Shown piece after piece: positions 44,826 to 53,250 of a stretch of 64,000 bases of DNA. The DNA lies in contig CAUZEA010000013.1 in NCBI GenBank assembly GCA_963578605.1, forward strand, positions 1 through 64,000, in the 5' to 3' direction. The notes below the pieces were generated by a model. The model was not told the DNA's origin, did not search any database, and saw nothing but the letters and a program-made list of their open reading frames with translations. The position numbers and the translations under genes were made by a program. The stretch is from JAKVCB01 sp963578605. Its GTDB lineage: Bacteria; Planctomycetota; Planctomycetia; Pirellulales; Lacipirellulaceae. Position 1 is the first letter of the stretch. Each line of letters starts with the position of its first letter.

Positions 44826-47800
44826 TTAGGAGGAAACTGCTGCCGTTTTGTTGAACCGCAACATCTCCGCATAGGAGGGGCAACTGAGCCAGCGGGATTT
44901 GCCGGCTTGACGAAAAAGCGGAGCGATGGATTCGGGGAGTTTACCCGTCAAGCAGCCAATTCCCCGCTCCAGTTGGCTTGCTGCGTGAGGGTCTTGTTGA
45001 ATTATATTCGAAAGGTTTTGCTGAAATGTTGAAATTGTGTCGAAATAGGTTTGTGGGTCGGATTGCACTGCCACCAGCGCTCGGTGGAACTGGCTTAACG
45101 AAAGTGCATCCCCGTCCCAGGTGCTAATGAGCATGAGCGGTTTGTCGATGAAAAACTGGTTTGTGGTTGCGACCAGTGCCATCTGGCCACCCAGATAGGC
45201 AACCGCGGCATCGGGTTGAATTTGCGGGATCCCACCCGCGGTGAACGACTGCTCCGCATAGCGATAAAACAGGCTTGCCGACTCGTTGAATACGACCGGT
45301 ACCCCAGATTCCCGACACGACTGGACAATTCGTTCCAGGACCGGAAACGGTAAGCGACCCAGCGATTGTCGCATCAGTGGTTCGACAAACATTGCCAGCA
45401 AGTCATCTGCCTGAAGACGACTCTCCAGGGCATTGAAGAATTTCCGATCTTCGGGCCCGGTGGGTGTTGGCAATCGATCGACTTCGAAAAAGGGATCGCC
45501 AATTCCCGAGAGCGATCTTGCCAACAGGCTGCCGCTTCCAAAATCGTGACCGTCGATGGTCAGCAGCCCGGTACGCGGTTGACGATGTCGCCAGAGGACT
45601 TTCGCGATTTTGTCGATGCATTCCGACAGGCCATTTGCCGTGTAGAGATGCCGCAGTTCGGCTGGAAAGATCTTGGCGGTTTCTTCGAGCTGATCTAAAT
45701 ATCGCCTGGTCACAAAATTCGACAGGGTGATCTTGTTGACCAGAACGGGTAGGTTGTTGTGGACAAAGCTTGCGTCAAGATGTGAAATGCCCAAGGGCAT
45801 TTCAATTGCCGAAGACAGATTAATCGGTGGTTCGGACCATACGGTCGGACACCGGTAGTAGATGCAATCTCGAAACGGTTTGGTGTCTGGATAGTCATCA
45901 GGCAGATACTTGGTTGAGTAACTCCCCAGCGACAAATTAATGGCCCACATCCCGGCAGCCAGGTGATCGCGATTTCGACCGTGCATTGCGGTGAAACCTC
46001 GTGCCGGGGCTAACATCGTGATGGCCTGTTTCAGCACGCGACCCAGGCGACCGCGATATTGCTCGACGACGGTCAGGTCGAGCATGTAGGCCACGGTTGG
46101 ATCATGAAGCTGAGGATCGTCCCCCACCCCACGCACGTGCCTGAAGATCTCAAGGGGTCCTGCAAAAGCCATCGCTACGATTTGATTTTCTTCAAGAAGC
46201 AGAATGGAGAGCGGGTTTTCCGTCTCGAAGAGCGCATCAAACTCATCGGCCGAAGACTGCCGGGCTGGTTCGTAGACTTCGGTCTGAAGCTGGAGGATTC
46301 TGGCGCGGAAGTCGGCATAGTTAGCCTTGTTCAGCAGGACGACCTCGACGTTGATTTCGGGTAACAAGCGTTCCAGTTGCCCCTCCAAAAAATCGGTGGT
46401 TGTGACTTCACCCTGTGACAAGGTACCTTCCAACCAGGCCAGTTTCTGGCTAATGAACAATTCATGAAACTCGTAGTAGCTTGCAGTTTCGCGTGGGCGG
46501 ACGGCGATCTCGGCTTGGGCTGACGGATCGTCATTCAGGGCCGACTCCAGAACCGACTGCAGTTGTGACCAAAAAAGGAGTATTTGTTCAGGCCGAAATC
46601 CGAGGTTCATGCGGAACCGCGCCGTCTTTTTCCCGGCCGGGTAAAAGAGCAAACCGTGCTGAAAGCGATGTTGCACAAAGCGTTGCAACAACTCGGGAGT
46701 TGCCAGGTCAAAGGCGAAAGCAAGACCTTGGACCCGAGGGCGACAGATGTGCTGGTCATATTTTTTCAGGAGTTGTCCTAGTTGCTGGCGGTTGGTTTCT
46801 TCGATCAGGGTGATGGACTCCTGGAACTGGTTGATCACCGAAGCCTGGATATACCCGCGAATCAACGACGCGGTACTGTATTGCCCGGTCGCAGCGGGGC
46901 CAGAATCAAGGGTCAAGACAAGTCCCGTTTGCGCCTTTTTAGCGCACACGACCGCAGCGGGGAAAAAGGGTTCTTGGTCCACCAGGCGGAGATCAAACAT
47001 CCGGTGCCAAAAGAACTCGCCTCCCAGGCCAAACCCGGTTTGAATTTCGTCGTAGATGAGCGGTACATTCATGGCCGTTGCCAGGCAGGCCAGCCCCTGG
47101 TGAAATCGGGCGGAGGAGTAACAGTCACCCCCCTCACATTGCATTGGCTCGATCAAGATGGCGAAAATGTCGCCGCTTTGGAGATGCTCGCGAACTGTGA
47201 CCAGCGAATCGATTTCTGCCTGCAACAACCGGTCCGCCGCAGCACGGCAATGCGACAAGGCTTCTGCAAAGGCCGGGGGCGACAACTCTGACCAGAGGCG
47301 AACCCAGCCGGCAGGTGCCGCAGGAGCGCCGAACTCGGAAGTCTCCATTTCTGGATAAGGGGCAAAGATCGATTCGTAACCAGGCCAGCTGAATGGTTCG
47401 CGTTTGGCTCGGTTCCAGGTCGAGGCAAGAGCCACCATCATGCGTCCATGAAACGAACCTTCAAATGCCAGAACCTTGCGGGCTTTCGGATTCGAACGAT
47501 GGATGAAGAAATGAGCCAAGGCGGTTTCGATGCCCTCGGCACCTGAACCGCAAAAGTGTGCAGAAAACCGGTCACTGCCCAGCTGCCGCTGCAGCAACTG
47601 CTGGTAGGCCTGGCGGATTGCAGAGAAGTTGTCGGACTCGGTATCGTTGATCCAGCTTTCCAGGTGCTCAGCGGCACCGAACAAGGCACTGGCATTCAAA
47701 CCAAGGCCCAGCGACGCGATCTGCGATGCACCGTCGCAAATCAAATCGCCCTGCTCGATCGCCAGGAAGGGGCCAGACGACTCGGTCAAATCGATCAGAA

Positions 47801-47900
47801 ATGGTTTTTTCTCGGCCGCGATCAGTCCGGAGCGGTAAGTCGCTGCTAACCGCTGCTCCGATGGCCGGTGAATGGTCTGATGATTTAACCGGTTGGCCAT
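44826..47900 (-). CDS. Fusion: class III aminotransferase, GNAT acetyltransferase, pseudo-aminotransferase
   Basis: A 1024-residue three-part protein. Residues about 1-460 are a complete class III aminotransferase: GSGAEGIETALA, Asp284 in IYDEIQTGFG and PLP Lys321/322 in CAKKAQTG. Residues about 515-690 are a GNAT acetyltransferase with acetyl-CoA loop QYRGRLGRV and RNRDHLAAGMWAINLSLG. Residues about 700-1020 again follow an aminotransferase fold, but the Asp is Asn872 (VFNESAS) and the Lys is Gly904/905 (AYLGGQMA), so it cannot bind PLP normally. Proposed: the GNAT part makes N6-acetyl-beta-lysine (AblB/YodP role), and the first part is a transaminase for GABA or beta-lysine. First gene of the operon. 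Confidence 0.85.
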   Translation of the reverse strand: MANRLNHQTIHRPSEQRLAATYRSGLIAAEKKPFLIDLTESSGPFLAIEQGDLICDGASQIASLGLGLNASALFGAAEHLESWINDTESDNFSAIRQAYQQLLQRQLGSDRFSAHFCGSGAEGIETALAHFFIHRSNPKARKVLAFEGSFHGRMMVALASTWNRAKREPFSWPGYESIFAPYPEMETSEFGAPAAPAGWVRLWSELSPPAFAEALSHCRAAADRLLQAEIDSLVTVREHLQSGDIFAILIEPMQCEGGDCYSSARFHQGLACLATAMNVPLIYDEIQTGFGLGGEFFWHRMFDLRLVDQEPFFPAAVVCAKKAQTGLVLTLDSGPAATGQYSTASLIRGYIQASVINQFQESITLIEETNRQQLGQLLKKYDQHICRPRVQGLAFAFDLATPELLQRFVQHRFQHGLLFYPAGKKTARFRMNLGFRPEQILLFWSQLQSVLESALNDDPSAQAEIAVRPRETASYYEFHELFISQKLAWLEGTLSQGEVTTTDFLEGQLERLLPEINVEVVLLNKANYADFRARILQLQTEVYEPARQSSADEFDALFETENPLSILLLEENQIVAMAFAGPLEIFRHVRGVGDDPQLHDPTVAYMLDLTVVEQYRGRLGRVLKQAITMLAPARGFTAMHGRNRDHLAAGMWAINLSLGSYSTKYLPDDYPDTKPFRDCIYYRCPTVWSEPPINLSSAIEMPLGISHLDASFVHNNLPVLVNKITLSNFVTRRYLDQLEETAKIFPAELRHLYTANGLSECIDKIAKVLWRHRQPRTGLLTIDGHDFGSGSLLARSLSGIGDPFFEVDRLPTPTGPEDRKFFNALESRLQADDLLAMFVEPLMRQSLGRLPFPVLERIVQSCRESGVPVVFNESASLFYRYAEQSFTAGGIPQIQPDAAVAYLGGQMALVATTNQFFIDKPLMLISTWDGDALSLSQFHRALVAVQSDPQTYFDTISTFQQNLSNIIQQDPHAASQLERGIGCLTGKLPESIAPLFRQAGKSRWLSCPSYAEMLRFNKTAAVSS

Positions 47901-48475
47901 GGGACTACGTCCTTTTCAGCATCACTTAACAGACAGACATTCGTGCAGATGTTTCGTTATCGACTTATTGCGACGAGCCCCTAGAAGTCCATAGTAATTC
48001 AAAGAATCGTCTTCCCGCCACGCCAATCAAACGAACTGCCTTGCTGGGATGGCAATGGATGCGTGTGCCGGAAGCGCCTATTTTTTTACGTTTTTAGGTG
48101 AGTTGTGTTCGGATTGTCGATCCCCTGGGCTGTGGTCACGGTACGTGGTAAAGTACCCCACTCGCGGAGGAATCTTGAATCCCTTTCAGATTGGTACCGG
48201 TGAAACGTAAGGCCCGAAATGAAGGTGGACTCCCAGAAAGATCGAGGGTTTTGTTCACTTGCACGTTCCCCCGTTTTGCGTTTCTTTGGTACCGTCTGAG
48301 CCGCAGCTTTTGGAATTTCTGGGGGATGTGCTGCTGGTCGTTGGCTGGGAGCGAAACTTACCCCAGCCAAACAAGACAAGTAGAATTGGCCCTTCCCCCC
48401 GGCCCACCGGTAGCGGCTAGCCATGGAAAATCACATCAAGCCTGAAAAACTGACTAACCCAGGAGAGAATATAGC
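47901..48475. other. Divergent upstream region of the lysine operon
   Basis: 575 bp between the lysine operon (minus) and a lipoprotein gene (plus). No coding frame looks real. I searched by eye for a lysine riboswitch and did not find one. A run TTTTTTTACGTTTTTAGG near 48080-48097 is AT-rich and could be part of a promoter. The direct control element of the operon should be here. Confidence 0.4.
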
Positions 48476-48898
48476 ATGTGCGTTTACCCGATCCGATTAT
48501 CGCTCACCACGCTCCTCGCATTGTTGCTCCTGGTCACGGCCTGCAATCAGGCTGGCACGGATGATGGCTCGGCAACCACCGCAGATCAATTCATGCGGGC
48601 CTATTTTGAAGCCGACGACATGGCGGCGGCTGTTAAATTCACAAGTGGCAGTGCCCAGGAAAAGATAGGCCCGCTTGCACAACAAATCGAATCTGAGGGG
48701 ATCAGCGAACCGGTTCAGGACAAGCCGATCGTGCAGATCACCCGCCCAGAAACCAAAAAGGTCTCCCCCACCGAAATGCTCTACGTGTATCGGGTTACCA
48801 CCGAGATGGCCCAGATCGCGCCGATTACCGTCAGGCTCTCGCTGACCAAAGATGGCAATAAATGGAGCGTTTCAAAATTTGTGCAGGAACAAAAATAG
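48476..48898 (+). CDS. Small lipoprotein, DUF4878-like
   Basis: A 140-residue exported lipoprotein. The N-terminus MCVYPIRLSLTTLLALLLLVTAC contains a lipobox with Cys23, the lipid-attachment site. The mature part resembles a single NTF2-like module (DQFMRAYFEADDMAAAVKFT, then KWSVSKFVQEQK), as in DUF4878 proteins. AGGAGA lies upstream of ATG 48476. Function unknown. It is divergent from the lysine operon and not obviously linked to it. Confidence 0.8.
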   Translation: MCVYPIRLSLTTLLALLLLVTACNQAGTDDGSATTADQFMRAYFEADDMAAAVKFTSGSAQEKIGPLAQQIESEGISEPVQDKPIVQITRPETKKVSPTEMLYVYRVTTEMAQIAPITVRLSLTKDGNKWSVSKFVQEQK

Positions 48899-49009
48899 CA
48901 TGATTTGCCCTGTCGCTGCCGAAGTGCCCCCAAGGGCAATTCATGCCGGTTCGATTCCTGACCGGGGCGAGGGCCTGCATTCCGAGCGGGTCGAGCGAAC
49001 CGGTGCCAA

Positions 49010-50431
49010 TTAACTCTGCCCATGGGTATCGATCATCCGCACGGTTTGCGGCTCGAGCGGGCTACCGGCAATCGCCTGGCCGTCAAAAAGGATCATTTTT
49101 TCGCGGCCAAGAACTGTCACGTCGACGGTGGGATTGTGCCTGGTGAAGATCAGCCGTGTCCGACAACCGGGAGCGAGGCGGCCAATCGGCTCGGAGAAAC
49201 CGAGCAACGCAGCGCTTGTTCCGGTGGCACTCTGTAAGACCTTGATCGGCGGCATGCCGGCCATTTGCATCAATTCCAACTCCCGCAGGAAACCAAGTCC
49301 GTGCGGGACACCGCAAGACCCTGCGTCGCTGCCGGCAATGATGGTGACCCCCATCTCGCTTGCGAGTCGGAGCATTTGAGAGTGCCCTTCAATAATTCGA
49401 CGCAGTTTGGTGGTGATTTCGTCGTCCCAGCCAAACTCACTTGCCCGATCAACTTGCACCTGGACTGGGGCAAAGGTAGGTACCCAACCAATCTGGCGAT
49501 CACGCAACTTTGCCAACTGCTGGCGGGTCACAAAGAAACCGTGCTCCACCGTAGTGATTCCCCCTTCGATAACATTTTCGATACCATCGGTCCCCGAGGC
49601 GTGGGCAAACGATTGGAGTCCATGTGCCGTCGCCGCTTCGACAAAGGCACGAACCTCGTCGACCGACATTTGTGGTGGGGCAGTTACTTTACCCGCCTTG
49701 AAATTGATGATGCCGGTTGCGATGAGCTTGATCCGATTGGCACCCGCAGCAACGCGATCGGCAACACATGCGGCCGGACTGGCGAACTCCTCGACCGGCC
49801 GGGCCATGAAACTTGCGTAGCGACCTTGGTGGTGAATGGCGGCGCCGGGGCTGTCGATGGTACCGGTGGTGGCAATCTGTCCGCACATCTCGGCACACTC
49901 AGCCGCCAGGCGGAGCCCCACCCCGTCTTTGTCGCCTGCATCGCGGACGGTGCCGACACCAGTTGCAAGAATCTGCGGCCAGCGGTTGCGTGCTTTGACC
50001 AGGAGTTTTCCCGGTGACAGGGTGAGATACTTCCGGCGAACTTCGAAATCGACCGGTGTGCCATCAAGAAATAAATGGGCATGGGCCTCAATGAGCATTG
50101 GCAATACGGTGATTTCAGGAAGATTGGTGTCGGGCTCCGTCTGGCCAGCTCGCAATAAGTTGGCGGGTGGAGAAGCGTCATCCATTCCCACGTACCGAAT
50201 TTTCATCGCGTCATACACCAGGTGCGCGGGCGAAATCACGTGGTCGGAGTTTCCGTCAAACAATCTTCCGACGCGAACCCAGACCGGCGCATCGTGCGAC
50301 GCCGTTTCGAGTTGTGAGGGTTCAAAATTTTCGGAGAAATTGTCCAAGGTGCGGCTTTCGACAACGGGATCGCTAAGAGAGTCTTCAGGGCTGGTTAACG
50401 GTAGAGATCCATAATTCGGGCCGATTGGCAA
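49010..50431 (-). CDS. Amidohydrolase family protein (imidazolonepropionase-like)
   Basis: A metal-dependent amidohydrolase of up to 473 residues. The metal ligands are in place: HAH in IEAHAHLF, the Lys of RIKLIATG, His in FAHASG and VEHGFF, and Asp in GSDAGSCG. It should hydrolyse a cyclic or linear amide; substrate unknown. The listed start is TTG 50431, which overlaps the methyltransferase gene by 37 bp. TTG 50347 would remove the overlap and still precede the first conserved strand, so the true start is uncertain. It is the last gene of a three-gene one-carbon operon. Confidence 0.85.
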   Translation of the reverse strand: MPIGPNYGSLPLTSPEDSLSDPVVESRTLDNFSENFEPSQLETASHDAPVWVRVGRLFDGNSDHVISPAHLVYDAMKIRYVGMDDASPPANLLRAGQTEPDTNLPEITVLPMLIEAHAHLFLDGTPVDFEVRRKYLTLSPGKLLVKARNRWPQILATGVGTVRDAGDKDGVGLRLAAECAEMCGQIATTGTIDSPGAAIHHQGRYASFMARPVEEFASPAACVADRVAAGANRIKLIATGIINFKAGKVTAPPQMSVDEVRAFVEAATAHGLQSFAHASGTDGIENVIEGGITTVEHGFFVTRQQLAKLRDRQIGWVPTFAPVQVQVDRASEFGWDDEITTKLRRIIEGHSQMLRLASEMGVTIIAGSDAGSCGVPHGLGFLRELELMQMAGMPPIKVLQSATGTSAALLGFSEPIGRLAPGCRTRLIFTRHNPTVDVTVLGREKMILFDGQAIAGSPLEPQTVRMIDTHGQS

Positions 50432-51324
50432 AATCCAGCTTCTTCTTGTGAACCACCCTCGGCAGGTCGCCCTTCTTGTAACGCCTGTTTTACCACAAGT
50501 AGATAGCGGTCGTCTTCGTCCAGGAGATGGAGATCTTTTTCAGGATTTGCCAACGCGTAGTTCAACCCGGCTTCGACCCCTAGTGTGACATATGCATTTT
50601 CGAGACCTTCACGGATATTTTGGGGGACGCCAAACGAAAAGTTGGTTAGCCCGACCGACAGGTGCACTCCTTTCAGGTCGGGATCAGCCCGAATCAGTCG
50701 CATGGCATCCAAGCCCATGTTCACCAAGCCGTAGGTGTCAGCACTAATGGGGGCCAATCCCGGGTCGATAATGATTTGATCATTCGTACGTCCCGCCTTG
50801 GTAGCCAACATTTCGACAAATTCTTTGGCGGAGTGGTGGACTTCCTCGGGAGCGAAACACTGCCCACTGCCACCACCGGCAAACTTTTCCGATGCCATGA
50901 CGATCACATGCGTGTCGAACTCAGCGATTAATTCGAACATACCGTCAAGATTTTCCCGCGACGCTGCCAGCGAATTGAAAATTGCCGGCCCCCCCCGCTC
51001 GTGGTCATACACTTCGAGGCAGCTACGATGGAAATCAATCCACGGGTTATCGAAAGCCAGCGGCAGCGGTGAAACTTCCTGGATAGCGGGAACAACCTCT
51101 GGTATGAACTCGATCATTTCCTCAGGACGCACGCGCAACTTCTGTGTGCCATCGAGATTAATGGTCAGTGCGCATGCCCCTAATTCAGTTTGTAGCCTGG
51201 CCAGATGTTGGTAACCGGCCAGGTTACGATCAGACCACGCCCGGCGGGCCCGGGCAAATGAGTTGTTCATCAACTCGCCGATCAATTGAAATGGGCGTGT
51301 ACCTTGCTGTGCTTCATTGAACAT
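50395..51324 (-). CDS. Pterin-binding methyltransferase (DHPS/MeTr-like)
   Basis: A 309-residue TIM-barrel protein of the pterin-binding family that includes dihydropteroate synthase, the MetH folate domain and AcsE/MeTr methyltransferases. It begins QLIGELMNNSF. GACALTINLDGT, DNPWIDF, NSLAASRENLDG and DPGLAPISADTYG follow, marking the barrel strands that bind the pterin ring. MeTr members move a methyl group between methyl-tetrahydrofolate and a corrinoid protein. Following a MetF-MetV gene by 14 nt supports a methyl-folate role over folate synthesis. No corrinoid protein gene is in the window. The C-terminus has an extra ~30 residues. Confidence 0.82.
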   Translation of the reverse strand: MFNEAQQGTRPFQLIGELMNNSFARARRAWSDRNLAGYQHLARLQTELGACALTINLDGTQKLRVRPEEMIEFIPEVVPAIQEVSPLPLAFDNPWIDFHRSCLEVYDHERGGPAIFNSLAASRENLDGMFELIAEFDTHVIVMASEKFAGGGSGQCFAPEEVHHSAKEFVEMLATKAGRTNDQIIIDPGLAPISADTYGLVNMGLDAMRLIRADPDLKGVHLSVGLTNFSFGVPQNIREGLENAYVTLGVEAGLNYALANPEKDLHLLDEDDRYLLVVKQALQEGRPAEGGSQEEAGFCQSARIMDLYR

Positions 51325-51338
51325 GGGAATTCATCAGG

Positions 51339-53045
51339 TCAGATAGCTGGCTTGTTGGTTGGGGTTGTCGCCGGCCCTTGATTTGCAGCGGGGTGGTTTT
51401 CAGGTGGTTGGTCCCGATCTGTGGGGGATGAAGGGATGGTGGACTGCGCGATGGTCGTATCTGTCGGGCCGGAGTCGTATTGCGGGATCGGGTGACCGTG
51501 ATGGTCGCAACCTAAAAAAGTGTTCCCCCAACTAGAGGTGCCCCGGAGCGATTCGTCCTGGATGACAGGAGCATGGTCGAGGAGCGAGAGTTCACGACCC
51601 TCGAATTTCAGTCGGTCATAGGCGCGAGACCAGATGCATTCAAATTCGTCGACTTCGCACAGTCCGTTACGGGTTCCACCGCACGGCCCGTTGCGCTGGT
51701 TCTTGGCGCATTGCGATTCCGGGCAAAGGTACGCGATATCGGGCAAAGAACAGTCGCCGCAGTCCTTGCAGCGAAATAACGCCGCTTTCGAAGCGTGTTC
51801 CACGATGCGTAAGGCGTAAGGTCCCTGGGTAGGATCTCGCGACGAGCCATAGACTTTCTCCCCCCAGCGGAAGATCCGTTTGCCCGGCGTGAATACGGCC
51901 TCGTGAATCCACTTGCTGAGGCGATATCCCCACGTGACGTTGTGGGTTGGCTTGCGCCGTTTTAGCGATTTCTCATAATCGGGATTGAGCCTTTGGGGGT
52001 CTGCCAGACCGGTCGCTGGATCTTTGGCATAAAGATAAAATTCGTCGGGTTGCGGATAGCAAATCTCGCGGGCAAAGTCTTTCCAGTCGTCCGGTGCATA
52101 AGAAGCTTCCAGGTCAAGAACACTTTGAATCTCTTCCATGTGGTGGGTCCCGCCAAGGTAAGCACCACGAAAACCCATTCCCCGAAAACAGGCCATTTGT
52201 CGGGCAGCCAACTCGCGGAAAAACCCCCGTCCCTGGTCCGCGCTTTTGGCCTGTTGTTCGCACAATTTGAAGAGTGGATCACTGATAATCACGCCTGGGA
52301 TCCGCTGGGAACGGAAGAAATCAGCAGTTCGCTTCGTGAGCAGGAAGACATTGCCGATCAGGGGCACTTGGGACCAACCGTGCTGTGCCAGGTAGGTGAG
52401 CATTTCGTGACTTTTGCGAGTATCGAAGCCGATTTGGGTGATAATGAACCTGGCCCCCACCTGGAGTTTTTTCTCCATCTTCAGATACTGCGGAATGACT
52501 TCATTCTCATGTCGTTTAAAATTGGTGGCTACAGCTCCGGCAAGGAGGTTGGTTGGCTTGAAGGACGGCGCCGTTGTCCCTCCTTGCTTGCTAACCGAGG
52601 GACGACCAAAACCCCGGTTCATCTCATCCAAGAGCGTCAACAGACCGACCGAATCAATATCAAACACCGACTTGGCGATCCCGCGGTACCCGGCCGCCGG
52701 GTAATCGCCGCTGAGGGCAAGAATGTTGGAGAACCCTTCACTTGCCAGTTGCCACGCAGTGCTTTCCAGCCCGTGGCGATTAAAATCCTTGCACGACAGG
52801 TGGATGACCACGTCCTTGCCGGCATAAAGAATGTTCTTCCCCAGGGCCATGGGACTGAGCATCGGGTTGCCACCGGCATTGTCGGTGATCGATACCCAAT
52901 CAATCTTTTCGTAATTGGTCAACTGCGATGCCAGGCGGCGTGTCCTGCGGGCCTTGGTGTCCTGCATCGTGCCACGCGTTGTGACCAACTCGACGCCAAT
53001 CAGAAACTCTTGGCTTTCTAGAAGTCGGTTACGAAATGTCATCAT
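51339..53045 (-). CDS. Methylenetetrahydrofolate reductase with MetV-type cysteine-rich C-terminus
   Basis: A 568-residue protein. Residues about 1-330 follow the MetF flavin-dependent reductase barrel (SITDNAGGNPM, ALSGDYPAAG, RFIITQIGFD, PLIGNVFLL). Residues about 400-510 form the MTHFR_C/MetV domain with eight Cys (CKDCGDC, CPESQC, GPCGG, CEVDEFEC) able to hold a metal or iron-sulfur centre. This arrangement is like the MetF-MetV pair of acetogens, here on one chain. It should make or oxidise 5-methyl-tetrahydrofolate. The last ~60 residues are Pro/Thr-rich and disordered. ATG 53045 is preferred to TTG 53054. Tandem repeats with dyads lie at 53078-53131. Confidence 0.88.
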   Translation of the reverse strand: MMTFRNRLLESQEFLIGVELVTTRGTMQDTKARRTRRLASQLTNYEKIDWVSITDNAGGNPMLSPMALGKNILYAGKDVVIHLSCKDFNRHGLESTAWQLASEGFSNILALSGDYPAAGYRGIAKSVFDIDSVGLLTLLDEMNRGFGRPSVSKQGGTTAPSFKPTNLLAGAVATNFKRHENEVIPQYLKMEKKLQVGARFIITQIGFDTRKSHEMLTYLAQHGWSQVPLIGNVFLLTKRTADFFRSQRIPGVIISDPLFKLCEQQAKSADQGRGFFRELAARQMACFRGMGFRGAYLGGTHHMEEIQSVLDLEASYAPDDWKDFAREICYPQPDEFYLYAKDPATGLADPQRLNPDYEKSLKRRKPTHNVTWGYRLSKWIHEAVFTPGKRIFRWGEKVYGSSRDPTQGPYALRIVEHASKAALFRCKDCGDCSLPDIAYLCPESQCAKNQRNGPCGGTRNGLCEVDEFECIWSRAYDRLKFEGRELSLLDHAPVIQDESLRGTSSWGNTFLGCDHHGHPIPQYDSGPTDTTIAQSTIPSSPTDRDQPPENHPAANQGPATTPTNKPAI

Positions 53046-53077
53046 GGGAATCAAATCTGTGGACTGGCAGTTGGCAT

Positions 53078-53131
53078 AAATTGCGGGATGGGTATTCCCT
53101 ATCTAAATTGCGGGATGGGTATCCCCTATCT
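53078..53131. repeat. Two 27-bp tandem repeats with internal dyads (possible operator)
   Basis: 53078-53104 and 53105-53131 differ at one base. Each holds GGGAT-GGGT-AT(T/C)CC, an interrupted dyad, followed by CTATCT. They begin 33 bp upstream of the reductase start, on the upstream side of its operon. Such paired dyads are typical of regulator binding sites or of a leader structure. No regulator gene is next to them. Confidence 0.65.
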
Positions 53132-53250
53132 ATTGTAGTCTGCAGAATGTGAACTGGTAAGATGACTGGCGTTTGTCCACCGAGCTATCGGATTTTGGTG
53201 GGAGCCGCTTGCATCCCGTTCGGGCAGGCAGGTACAGGCCGGGGAAGCAC

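Noticed and set aside
47901..48475. Lysine riboswitch upstream of the kamA operon
   Set aside because: I looked for the conserved core by eye and could not find it on the minus strand.
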